Shown here piece by piece: positions 6,274 to 12,702 of a stretch of 12,791 nucleotides of DNA. The DNA is from Brevibacillus_F sp035644815. Its GTDB lineage: Bacteria > Bacillota > Bacilli > Brevibacillales > Brevibacillaceae. Where the stretch lies: positions 1 through 12,791 of the forward strand of contig DASQNU010000049.1 of assembly GCA_035644815.1 (NCBI GenBank). The letters are read 5' to 3'. The first letter of the stretch is position 1. Each line of letters begins with the position of its first letter. The notes under the pieces were generated by a model. That model had not been told where the DNA came from and ran no database searches. It saw only the letters and a list, made by a program, of their open reading frames with translations. Both the position numbers and the translations under genes were made by a program.

Positions 6274-7078
6274 CTGCAGCCAACCTTTCCTTTAGGGCAG
6301 CCAGTGTTAACGGGAGCGGTGCCGGAAGTCCGATGCTTGCGGCAAAACGCGCCGCAGGAGGGGCTTCCACCTGTGCCAGATCGAGTAAATCTTGACGGGC
6401 AAAAACCTCCTGTGGCGTGCCATCACACATGATCTCTCCCTGCGCCATCACGATGACGCGGCTGGCATATTCAGCGACCAGCTGCATGTCATGAGTAACC
6501 ACCAAGATGGTATGTCCCTCTTGATGCAAACTGGCAATCAGCCGCATCATCTCCTGCACCCCTCGATGATCCAGTCCGGTTGTCGGTTCATCCAGTACGA
6601 TCCCTTTTGGCCGCATGGCTAGAATCGAAGCTACTGCGATCTTCTGCCGAGTTCCCTTACTTACAAAAAAAGGCTCCTCCTGCCGAAGCTCCCACAAATC
6701 AACGGCTTGCAACGCTTCCTTTACCCGTTCCTCAATCTCAAAGGCAGTCAGACCGAGATTCTTCGGGCCAAAAGCAACCTCTTCCTTGATGGTCGAATGA
6801 AAGATTTGATGATCGGGATTTTGGTAGCAGTAGGCCACACTAGGGGTGAGCGATGCTACATCGGTCATGTTCGTATCGATGCCGTCAACGAAAACGGTCC
6901 CCGCTGTCGGGCGATACAGTCCATTGCAATGCTTGGATAACGTTGTTTTGCCTGATCCATTCCCGCCGATCAAAGCGACGAATTCCCCTTGTGCGATCTT
7001 CAAATTGATCCCTTTGAGTACAGGTTTCTCTTCTGTATAGTGAAAGTGAACATCCTCAAAGCGTATAAACTCCCTCAT
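6266..7078 (-). CDS. ECF transporter ATPase, second subunit with degenerate ABC signature
   Basis: A 270-residue ABC ATPase of the EcfA/CbiO type, energising the ECF importer. Walker A GGNGSGKT is at residues 38-45, the Q-loop Gln86 lies in YCYQNPDHQIF, Walker B GIVLDEP at 159-165, the D-loop TTGLD at 166-170 and the H-loop His196. The ABC signature, normally LSGGQ, reads VSKGT (139-143), followed by RQKIAVAS. The C-terminal extension is typical of EcfA proteins. It overlaps the upstream ATPase gene by 4 bases (ATGA), which implies translational coupling. With its partner it probably forms an A-A' heterodimer. Similar SKG-type signatures occur, as I recall, in some dedicated ECF ATPases of the YkoD kind, so this may be normal for the subgroup. 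Confidence 0.93.
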   Translation of the reverse strand: MREFIRFEDVHFHYTEEKPVLKGINLKIAQGEFVALIGGNGSGKTTLSKHCNGLYRPTAGTVFVDGIDTNMTDVASLTPSVAYCYQNPDHQIFHSTIKEEVAFGPKNLGLTAFEIEERVKEALQAVDLWELRQEEPFFVSKGTRQKIAVASILAMRPKGIVLDEPTTGLDHRGVQEMMRLIASLHQEGHTILVVTHDMQLVAEYASRVIVMAQGEIMCDGTPQEVFARQDLLDLAQVEAPPAARFAASIGLPAPLPLTLAALKERLAADE

Positions 7079-7920
7079 CGCTCCACCTCCACCTGTAAAG
7101 CGATCAATCGATAAACATGCTGCATGTCCTCGACACTCAACGGCACCTCAGCCGGATTTCCCGTAATCTTACCCCTCTTGCAGAGCCATTGATAGAGCAG
7201 GATCATGTCAGGCACATGAATGCCATGCGCAGACAGCTCGTCCGCCTGAGCAAAGAAGGCGCGAGTCGGGAGGTCATGCAGGATGGCTCCATTACTGATC
7301 AACAGCATGCGGTCGCAAAACTGGGCCAACTCTTCCGTCGCATGGGATGCAACGACAATGGCCATCTCACTGTCCAGCTTGAGCCGCTTCAACAACGCAA
7401 ACACTTCTCTCGTTCCTTTTGGATCCAGCTCGGACGTAGGCTCATCCAGCAGCAAAATCTTTGGTCGGGTGGCCAATGCCGAGGCAATCGCGACCCGCTG
7501 TTTTTCCCCTCCGGAGAGCTCAAGCGGGGACCGATCCGCGAATCCGCTTAGTCCGACTAGCTCCAATACTTCCTTGATTCTGTTCCCGATCTCGTCATCA
7601 TCCATGCCGCGAGCCTCTAGGGAAAAGGCGATCTCTTCTTCCACCGTAAGCCCGATAAACTGCGTTTCCGGATCTTGGAACACAATCCCAATCTCTGCTG
7701 CTGCGACCCTTTTTCCTGAGAAATCCCCGCCATAATTGGCAGGGATCAGGTTAGCCATGGTCAGCAGCAAAGTGGTTTTGCCTGCGCCGGAGAGGCCTAC
7801 GAGCCCCGTCACCTCTCCTGGCTGCAGCTGCAGTTGAATGTTTTCCAGTGCATGATACGACGAGCCTTCATATCTCCAGCTTACATCAGTAAGCGTGAGC
7901 AGCGCTTCGCGTCCCACCAT
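7075..7920 (-). CDS. ECF transporter ATPase, first subunit
   Basis: A 281-residue ABC ATPase of the EcfA/CbiO type. Walker A GLSGAGKT is at residues 42-49, Q-loop Gln82 in VFQDPETQF, signature LSGGEKQ at 135-141, Walker B ILLLDEP at 155-161, D-loop SELD at 163-166 and H-loop His193 in ASHATEE. All catalytic motifs are intact, in contrast to its partner. The C-terminal region (from about residue 215) resembles the EcfA extension. Its ATG overlaps the stop codon of the S-component gene by one base (TGATG), which indicates translational coupling. Together with the partner ATPase, the T protein and the S component it makes a complete self-contained (group I) ECF transporter. Confidence 0.94.
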   Translation of the reverse strand: MVGREALLTLTDVSWRYEGSSYHALENIQLQLQPGEVTGLVGLSGAGKTTLLLTMANLIPANYGGDFSGKRVAAAEIGIVFQDPETQFIGLTVEEEIAFSLEARGMDDDEIGNRIKEVLELVGLSGFADRSPLELSGGEKQRVAIASALATRPKILLLDEPTSELDPKGTREVFALLKRLKLDSEMAIVVASHATEELAQFCDRMLLISNGAILHDLPTRAFFAQADELSAHGIHVPDMILLYQWLCKRGKITGNPAEVPLSVEDMQHVYRLIALQVEVER

Positions 7921-8516
7921 CAGTACCCTCGCGGAATGGATTCATATCCGCTGGAAAGCGGGCGTCCGCGGTACAAGCCTGAACGCTTCACAAACGGATA
8001 CAATAATTTCAATAAAATCGGCCCCAGGATCGCCGTAGAGATCGCCTGATTCAAGAAAACGGTAGGCACAAAGGCAGAGGCTATGGCCATCGGCGTAAAG
8101 CCAAGCGCGACGTTGATCAAAATGGTGCATGCGACTACGACCGAAGCAATGATGACTACAAAAAGGTAGTATTCCAGATAGCTTCGCTTGGTTTGCAAAG
8201 CGGGATGGCTAACTGCCACATAGGCGATGAATCCGCCCATAAAGTTGGAGAACAAGCCAGCCAGCAACACGTGCGGACTTGCGGACCCTTGCAGCAAATC
8301 ACTCACCATATTGCCAAGACCAAGTCCAATGCACCCAGGAAGACCGAACAAGATGCCGAAAACCGGCTGCAAAGCATTTGCCGGACGAATCGGAACCGTT
8401 GGAATCAGCTTCATATTCGCCAGCAGTATGAGAGCAACCGCATACAGGGCCGCTGTTACAACTATTAATACAAAATCAATCGTCGTCCATTTGCGACGAA
8501 ACAAGGAAGCAAACAT
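7920..8516 (-). CDS. ECF transporter S component, substrate unknown
   Basis: A 198-residue membrane protein with about six hydrophobic segments (near residues 14-33, 46-62, 64-79, 85-102, 117-137 and 141-170). It is the first gene of the operon with two ECF ATPases and an EcfT, so by position and topology it is the substrate-binding S component that captures a vitamin or other small nutrient. A conserved-looking stretch RPANALQPVFGILFGLPG (residues 43-60) precedes GLGLGNMVSD. It does not resemble what I know of ThiT, ThiW, RibU, BioY or CbiM closely enough to name a substrate. AGGAGG lies 8 bases upstream of the ATG. It is separated from thiM by a terminator and has its own promoter. Confidence 0.85.
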   Translation of the reverse strand: MFASLFRRKWTTIDFVLIVVTAALYAVALILLANMKLIPTVPIRPANALQPVFGILFGLPGCIGLGLGNMVSDLLQGSASPHVLLAGLFSNFMGGFIAYVAVSHPALQTKRSYLEYYLFVVIIASVVVACTILINVALGFTPMAIASAFVPTVFLNQAISTAILGPILLKLLYPFVKRSGLYRGRPLSSGYESIPRGY

Positions 8517-8564
8517 GTGAACGTCCTCCTAAATAGGTAGAATTTATGAATAAACCCATGATCT

Positions 8565-8593
8565 ATCTTATACCTACCCGGGTGGACTGGCAA
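8565..8593 (-). promoter_or_regulatory. Sigma-A type promoter for the ECF-ung operon
   Basis: On the - strand TTGCCA (8588-8593) and TAAGAT (8565-8570) are separated by 17 bases. It lies just downstream of the thiM terminator and about 50 bases before the S-component gene. A nearby TATAAG with 15-base spacing is an alternative -10. The short leader holds no riboswitch that I can recognise. Confidence 0.6.
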
Positions 8594-8602
8594 TGCAAAA
8601 AC

Positions 8603-8639
8603 AAAAAAAGCGCCTATCCAGCTGTACTGGATAAACGCT
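8603..8639 (-). terminator. Intrinsic terminator after thiM
   Basis: The - strand transcript forms a 13-bp stem (arms 8627-8639 and 8609-8621, 5-base loop) with two G-U wobbles, followed by seven U. The wobble positions would be A-C mismatches in the opposite transcript, so the structure is built to work on the - strand. It lies 8 bases after the thiM stop codon and separates thiM from the ECF operon. Confidence 0.92.
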
Positions 8640-8646
8640 GTGGTTT

Positions 8647-9456
8647 CTAGTTTTTTTGAATGCATCCAAGAGACACGATATGCTCGGGAGTCATGCGAGC
8701 AAGCTGGTTCAAAAACGCGATCTGAAAGCTTCCCGGACCTTCCTCCGCACATTGCCCTGCGGCAAGCTCCGCCGCTACTTCATAGCTGACGAGAGCCGAG
8801 GTGGCTGCCAGCATCCGATCTGTTTCCACTGCGGCAAAAGCCCCGATGACGGATGTAAGCAGGCAGCCTGTCCCTGTTACTTTCGTCAGGAGCGGGTGTC
8901 CGTTGGAGATTACATACGTGGTCTCGCCATCCGTGACCACATCGTTTTTCCCTGTGATCACGACCAGTGTGTTCAGCTGCTTAGCGGCCGATTGAGCCAA
9001 TTTGACAACATCGCCGCTCCCCTCGCCTGCATCTACCCCCTTGATTGCCCACTCTTCACCCACTACATTGGCAATCTCCGCGGCATTTCCTCGGATCACA
9101 GCCAAGTCCAGTTCTTTCGCGATTTTTCGTGCCGTCTGCGTCCGATAGGCAGTCGCTCCCGCACCCACCGGATCAAAAATAACCGGAACGCCGTGCGTAT
9201 TGGCGGATTTCCCTGCAAGGATCATGGCTTCTATTTCTGTTTCATTGAGTGTCCCAATGTTCAGGACCAGAACCCCTGCAATTTTCGCCATCTCCGCTAC
9301 TTCTTCTTTGGCATACGCCATCACCGGAGAGGCTCCCAGGGCAAGCAGGCCATTTGCCGTAAAATTCGTCACGACGACATTGGTGATATTATGAACGAGC
9401 GGATTGTTGGCTCGTACTGCGGATAAGGTGTTTGCGATGTCTTGGACGGTTATCAT
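8647..9456 (-). CDS. thiM: Hydroxyethylthiazole kinase
   Basis: A 269-residue ribokinase-like enzyme that phosphorylates 4-methyl-5-(2-hydroxyethyl)thiazole, salvaging the thiazole half of thiamine. Recognisable parts are NPLVHNITNVVVTNFTANG (residues 18-36), FDPVGAGATAYR (94-105), VIRGNAAEI (120-128), TGKNDVVTDG (168-177) and the active-site TGTGC (194-198). Cys198 falls at the same number as in the B. subtilis enzyme. This supports the start at 9456, which has GGAGGAG 9 bases upstream, rather than the in-frame ATG at 9474, which lacks a ribosome binding site. It stands alone behind a TPP riboswitch and is closed by a strong terminator. No thiE or thiD is in the window. Confidence 0.96.
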   Translation of the reverse strand: MITVQDIANTLSAVRANNPLVHNITNVVVTNFTANGLLALGASPVMAYAKEEVAEMAKIAGVLVLNIGTLNETEIEAMILAGKSANTHGVPVIFDPVGAGATAYRTQTARKIAKELDLAVIRGNAAEIANVVGEEWAIKGVDAGEGSGDVVKLAQSAAKQLNTLVVITGKNDVVTDGETTYVISNGHPLLTKVTGTGCLLTSVIGAFAAVETDRMLAATSALVSYEVAAELAAGQCAEEGPGSFQIAFLNQLARMTPEHIVSLGCIQKN

Positions 9457-9491
9457 CTCGTTAATCTCCTCCATGCTTGTGTATGGTATAT

Positions 9492-9520
9492 AAAAAAGCG
9501 CTCCACCGGGGCAGAGCGCT
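9492..9520 (-). terminator. TPP-controlled terminator in the thiM leader
   Basis: The 7-bp stem AGCGCTC/GAGCGCT (9514-9520 and 9497-9503) has a 10-base GC-rich loop and is followed on the - strand by TTTTTTATATA. It lies between the TPP aptamer and the thiM ribosome binding site, as expected for transcription attenuation. Confidence 0.85.
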
Positions 9521-9540
9521 GCATTGATCCTTTTGCTTAT

Positions 9541-9632
9541 CGCTTTCCTGCGCTGGCATTATCCAACAGGTTCCAACGGTCTATGACGGGATAGTCATAC
9601 TCTCAGCCTGATTCCACAAGCTCCCGGTTGCT
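9541..9632 (-). promoter_or_regulatory. TPP (THI-box) riboswitch of thiM
   Basis: The - strand shows the THI-box core: GGGAGC, then CAGGCTGAGAG, an extra hairpin (ATGACTATCCCGTCAT), AGACC, GAACCTGTTGGATAATGCC and AGCGCAGGAAAGCG. These are the pyrimidine-binding and pyrophosphate-binding arms of the TPP riboswitch. High thiamine pyrophosphate should favour the downstream terminator and shut off thiM. The P1 boundaries are approximate. Confidence 0.96.
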
Positions 9633-9645
9633 ATTCTTTTCTACT

Positions 9646-9675
9646 AGTGTACTCTTCTGAAAACAGAAAAAACAA
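9646..9675 (-). promoter_or_regulatory. Possible promoter for the TPP riboswitch-thiM transcript
   Basis: TTGTTT (9670-9675) and TACACT (9646-9651) on the - strand are spaced 18 bases, placed about 15 bases before the aptamer. The match to consensus is modest, and the position is the main support. Confidence 0.35.
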
Positions 9676-9681
9676 GTCTTG

Positions 9682-9714
9682 GTTTTAGCAAAGAGCTAAC
9701 GAATCGCTAGCTCT
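9682..9714 (-). terminator. Hairpin overlapping the stop codon of the small membrane-protein gene
   Basis: Arms AAGAGCTAGCG and CGTTAGCTCTT (- strand) pair over 11 positions with one G-U wobble and a 3-base loop. The TAG stop codon lies inside the 5' arm. The following sequence, TTGCTAAAACC, is only weakly U-rich, so termination may be partial. It sits just upstream of the thiM leader. Confidence 0.5.
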
Positions 9715-9838
9715 TCGAGGAAAACTTCTTTTCATACAGATAATAGCTAATCAGCAAAACAGTAATAATGGAGAGTTCAAACCAGTGTGGTTCCACTTTT
9801 ACATATAATTGTTCAAAAAAGAAAATAAACTTCTCCAT
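9707..9838 (-). CDS. Small membrane protein of 43 residues, unknown function
   Basis: A short gene that I do not recognise. The predicted product starts MEKFIFFFEQLYVKVEPHW and has one likely membrane segment at about residues 21-36 (ELSIITVLLISYYLYE), followed by a basic, Ser/Lys-rich tail EKKFSSKS. Support for a real gene comes from AGGAGG 5 bases before the ATG, a promoter-like pair upstream (9887-9916), and a hairpin at the stop codon. A longer reading from an in-frame ATG at 9895 would add 19 residues without a ribosome binding site. It lies between the methionine transporter operon and thiM, with terminator-like structures on both sides, so it is probably a single-gene unit. Such proteins often bind and modulate larger membrane proteins, but nothing here shows a partner. 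Confidence 0.6.
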   Translation of the reverse strand: MEKFIFFFEQLYVKVEPHWFELSIITVLLISYYLYEKKFSSKS

Positions 9839-9886
9839 GCGGCCCTCCTGGAAACGATTCGGAAATCTATGAATGCTAGTTCCAAG

Positions 9887-9916
9887 ATTACACAATTTTT
9901 CTTAGAAAGTGAACAA
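9887..9916 (-). promoter_or_regulatory. Putative promoter for the small membrane-protein gene
   Basis: TTGTTC (9911-9916) and TGTAAT (9887-9892) on the - strand are separated by 18 bases; the -10 matches 5 of 6. The remaining sequence between this promoter and the metQ terminator (about 9917-9990) holds nothing I can identify. Confidence 0.45.
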
Positions 9917-9993
9917 ACGGGAGGATGAGCAGCGCTCCGTCTCCAGACCGAGAAAAGCTAGCCACGCTTCTAGCAGGGCCTTCGTTGCACCTA

Positions 9994-10029
9994 AAAAGAG
10001 ATGCCTTCCTAATGGTTGGCATCTCTTTT
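9994..10029 (-). terminator. Intrinsic terminator of the metNIQ operon
   Basis: A perfect 12-bp stem, AAAAGAGATGCC with GGCATCTCTTTT (10018-10029 and 9994-10005), has a 12-base loop. The 3' arm of the stem ends in the U-run. It lies 20 bases after the metQ stop codon. The A/T-rich ends are symmetric, so it could work in both directions. Confidence 0.9.
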
Positions 10030-10048
10030 CTATCTACTAGCTTACGAT

Positions 10049-10897
10049 TTATTTACGATTTTTCATCCATTCTGGTTTGAAAAATCCTTTGAAATCTTTG
10101 TCAATCGCTGCTTCAAACTCAGGGGACTCGATCGCTTCCTTGATATCTTTCACGAATGGTTTTTCCAGATCAGCCGTTTTGACAGCAACCAGGTTGAGGA
10201 AATGCTCAGGCATCTCTTCCAAAGCCAGCGCACTGTTCAGATCCATTTTGGCAGCCAATGCGAAGTTACCTGGGACGAGAGCTAGATCCTGATGCTCAAC
10301 CGCGCGTGGCAGCTGGGCAGCTTCTACTGGCGTGATCACAAGATTTTTCTTGTTTTCCGCGATGTCTTTTTCGGACACTTTCAGTGGATCGGCATCTGGT
10401 TTCACGGTAATCAAGCCTTCATGTTGAAGGATTCCGAGCGCACGAGCCAGGTTCGCCGGATCGTTTGGCAGGGCAACAGAAGCCCCATCCGCTACTTCAT
10501 CGAGCGATTTGTATTTGTTGGAGTAAATGCCCATCGGTCCGGTTGGTACGTTGATTACAGCGCTGAGCGGCAGGTTTTTGTCAGCAGCGAATTTGTCCAG
10601 GTAGATTTTATGCTGGAACAGGTTCGCGTCGATGGAGCCTTCTGCCAGCGCCAGATTCGGTTGCACATAGTCGCTGAATTCGGTCACTTTTACGGTGTAG
10701 CCTTTTTTCTCGAGGATCGGCGTGATTGCCTTGGTCACCATATCGCTGTATGGGCCGGCAGTAGCACCGAAGTTGATTTGTTTTGTTTCCGCTGCTGCAT
10801 CCTTAGCAGGAGCTGCCGTGTCGGCGCTGCCGCAACCGCTGGCAAATAGAGATGCTGTCAAAAGAAGTCCTGCGAGTACTTTCCATTGTTTTTTCAT
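10049..10897 (-). CDS. metQ: Methionine ABC transporter substrate-binding lipoprotein
   Basis: A 282-residue NlpA/MetQ-family lipoprotein that captures methionine outside the membrane for MetNI. The signal peptide (MKKQWKVLAGLLLTASLFA) ends in the lipobox ASGC with Cys22 as the lipidated residue, followed by an Ala/Lys/Asp linker. The mature part starts with INFGATAGPYSDMV, then VTEFSDYVQPNLALAEGSID and NLFQHKIYLD, all typical of the family. GGAGAG lies 11 bases before the ATG. It is the last gene of metN-metI-metQ, 37 bases after metI, followed by a strong terminator. The S-box leader upstream of metN controls the operon and supports methionine as substrate over other family ligands. Confidence 0.95.
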   Translation of the reverse strand: MKKQWKVLAGLLLTASLFASGCGSADTAAPAKDAAAETKQINFGATAGPYSDMVTKAITPILEKKGYTVKVTEFSDYVQPNLALAEGSIDANLFQHKIYLDKFAADKNLPLSAVINVPTGPMGIYSNKYKSLDEVADGASVALPNDPANLARALGILQHEGLITVKPDADPLKVSEKDIAENKKNLVITPVEAAQLPRAVEHQDLALVPGNFALAAKMDLNSALALEEMPEHFLNLVAVKTADLEKPFVKDIKEAIESPEFEAAIDKDFKGFFKPEWMKNRK

Positions 10898-10934
10898 GAT
10901 CGATGTTTCTCTCCTTTAATCTCTTTTTTTGTAT

Positions 10935-11603
10935 TTAACGCTTGTCTAATTTTTTCGCCAGTCTGTCTCCGATCGCTTGGATCAATTGGACGATGACGAT
11001 CAAGATGACAAGAGTGGTAAACATGATGGTGTTATCAAAACGATAGTAGCCAAAGCGAATCGCTAAGTCGCCGATCCCTCCGCCGCCTACGATCCCCGCC
11101 ATGGCCGAAAAACCAAGCAAACTGATCGTGGTGACGGTCAGCCCGATGATCAATCCGGAACGAGCTTCCACCAGGAGAACCTTGTAGATGATGTGCCAAA
11201 GCGTTGAGCCCATGGCGAGTGCTGCTTCAATCACTCCCCGGTTAATCTCCTTGAGGGAGCCCTCTACCAGTCGTGCGTAGAACGGAATCGCAGCGACGGT
11301 CAGCGGAACGACGGCGGCTTTGGGTCCGACGATCGTTCCTGCGATCCAGCTGGTGAACGGGATCAGCGCGACGAGCAAGATGACGAACGGCGTGGAGCGA
11401 ATCACGTTCACCACAAACCCGATGATGCGGTTCAGCCACGGTTTCTCGCCGAGCAAATCATGTTGACTGGTATAGAGCAGGATGCCAAGCGGGATTCCCA
11501 GCAAAGCCGATAATAAGACCGAAATGCTGAGCATATAGAAGGTTTCAAAAAAAGCTTTGTTGAGATCCGGGATGACGGCAATGATGTCATTGATGATTTG
11601 CAT
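10935..11603 (-). CDS. metI: Methionine ABC transporter permease
   Basis: A 222-residue inner-membrane permease with about five membrane segments (near residues 17-42, 54-80, 86-108, 143-173 and 185-209). The EAA-type loop that contacts the ATPase is EAALAMGSTLWHIIYKVLL (residues 125-143). The MetI hallmark of an N-terminal segment LSISVLLSALLGIPLGILL is present. The ATG at 11603 lies inside the end of metN (17-base overlap), indicating translational coupling. It forms the MetN2-MetI2 core with the product of the upstream gene. Confidence 0.95.
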   Translation of the reverse strand: MQIINDIIAVIPDLNKAFFETFYMLSISVLLSALLGIPLGILLYTSQHDLLGEKPWLNRIIGFVVNVIRSTPFVILLVALIPFTSWIAGTIVGPKAAVVPLTVAAIPFYARLVEGSLKEINRGVIEAALAMGSTLWHIIYKVLLVEARSGLIIGLTVTTISLLGFSAMAGIVGGGGIGDLAIRFGYYRFDNTIMFTTLVILIVIVQLIQAIGDRLAKKLDKR

Positions 11604-12609
11604 ACGGGATCACCTCCGTTTCAGCCGTTTCTTGTTGCAGAAAAGCCAACGCCTTCGACCGTTCTTGCGGTTCACCGGTCAGCTCCAGGATGAAAACTGC
11701 CAGTGGCCGCCCTTGGATGTACTCAATCTTCCCGTGCAAAATATTGGCTTGCACTTGGAAAGAACGGATCAACTTGTCGAACATCGGTTTCTCCGCTTGG
11801 TCAGCCAGCAAGGAAATGCGTACCAGCTCACTCTCCGCTTTTGGTTCAAGCAGGTGATCAGGCAGCTGCACATCAATCACCGTGCGTACAAATTGCTTGG
11901 TCAACTGCTGCTGGGGCTTGGCAAAGATTTGATACACATCGCCTTCCTCCAGTACATGGCCGTTCGCCATAATGGCCACACGATGGCAGATCTCTTTCAC
12001 AACATGCATCTCATGTGTAATGAGGACGATGGTCAAGCCCAGCTTCCGATTGATTTCCCGCAGCAGCTCGAGAATCGAGCTGGTGGTCATCGGGTCAAGC
12101 GCAGAGGTGGCTTCGTCACAAAGCAGCACCTTCGGGGAGTTGGCCAAAGCGCGGGCGATGCCCACCCGCTGTTTTTGTCCCCCGGACAGCTCGGAAGGAA
12201 AGGAATTGGCTTTATCGCTAAGTCCCACAAGGTCCAATAGTTCCTTAATCCGGGCTGCGATCTCCTCCTTGCCCTTTCCCGCCACTTCCATAGCGTAGGC
12301 GATATTGCCAGCCACTGTACGATTGGCCATCAGATTGAAATGCTGAAATATCATCCCGATCGACTGTCGGACCTGGCGCAGTTGATCGCCAGAAAGTTTC
12401 GTCAAATCTGTCTGATCGATTAGTACCTGCCCGCTCGAAGGTTTCTCCAGCATATTTAAGCAGCGCAGCAGTGAGCTTTTTCCAGCCCCGCTATATCCCA
12501 CTATCCCAAAAATTTCACCGCGATTGATCGTGAGTGAGACATCATGGACGGCGGTGACAGTGTTTCCCTTGGTGTGATAGGTCTTGGTTAAGTTTCGTAG
12601 TTCAATCAT
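11587..12609 (-). CDS. metN: Methionine ABC transporter ATP-binding protein with NIL domain
   Basis: A 340-residue cytoplasmic ATPase of the D/L-methionine importer. Walker A GYSGAGKS is at residues 38-45, Q-loop Gln89 in MIFQHFNL, signature LSGGQKQR at 141-148, Walker B VLLCDE at 161-166, D-loop SALD at 169-172 and H-loop His199. The C-terminal NIL (ACT-like) domain, about residues 265-340, is the site through which intracellular methionine inhibits MetNI in characterised members. The start at 12609 (MIELRNLTKTYH) is chosen because AAGGGGTGAT precedes it and the family begins here. An in-frame ATG at 12672 would lie within the leader terminator. It is the first gene of the operon, directly after the S-box terminator. 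Confidence 0.96.
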   Translation of the reverse strand: MIELRNLTKTYHTKGNTVTAVHDVSLTINRGEIFGIVGYSGAGKSSLLRCLNMLEKPSSGQVLIDQTDLTKLSGDQLRQVRQSIGMIFQHFNLMANRTVAGNIAYAMEVAGKGKEEIAARIKELLDLVGLSDKANSFPSELSGGQKQRVGIARALANSPKVLLCDEATSALDPMTTSSILELLREINRKLGLTIVLITHEMHVVKEICHRVAIMANGHVLEEGDVYQIFAKPQQQLTKQFVRTVIDVQLPDHLLEPKAESELVRISLLADQAEKPMFDKLIRSFQVQANILHGKIEYIQGRPLAVFILELTGEPQERSKALAFLQQETAETEVIPYANHQ

Positions 12610-12632
12610 TCGATCACCCCTTCCTGATAGAT

Positions 12633-12666
12633 AAAAAAACGCTCCTTCTCGAAATAAGAAGGAGCG
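12633..12666 (-). terminator. SAM-controlled terminator in the metN leader
   Basis: A perfect 10-bp stem, CGCTCCTTCT with AGAAGGAGCG (12657-12666 and 12640-12649), has a 7-base loop and is followed on the - strand by seven T. Its 5' arm and loop (12654-12663) pair 10 of 10 with the 3' P1 side of the aptamer (12700-12709), forming the alternative antiterminator. Confidence 0.93.
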
Positions 12667-12702
12667 CACCACTATTACATATGTAACAGAAATGAGAGTT
12701 CC

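Noticed and set aside
8517..8602. A possible riboswitch in the leader of the ECF operon.
   Set aside because: After the promoter only about 40-50 bases remain before the gene, with no recognisable aptamer core or terminator; the hairpin upstream belongs to thiM.
8656..9426. A long open frame on the + strand (256 codons) opposite thiM.
   Set aside because: It is a codon-bias shadow of thiM: many Cys and His residues, no ribosome binding site, no recognisable fold, while thiM itself is unmistakable.
9925..10080. A + strand reading frame of about 51 codons starting MSSAPSPDREK, preceded by GGGAGG.
   Set aside because: The ribosome-binding-like sequence touches the ATG with no spacing, the frame runs through the metQ terminator hairpin and into the end of metQ on the other strand, and the product looks like no protein family.
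11557..12240. A long open frame on the + strand (227 codons) opposite metN and the start of metI.
   Set aside because: It lies wholly antisense to well-supported genes, is rich in Gln, His and Arg as shadows usually are, and has no start signal.
12610..12672. An upstream start for metN adding 21 residues.
   Set aside because: It would place the start codon inside the riboswitch terminator stem, while the ATG at 12609 has a strong ribosome binding site and matches the family's N-terminus.
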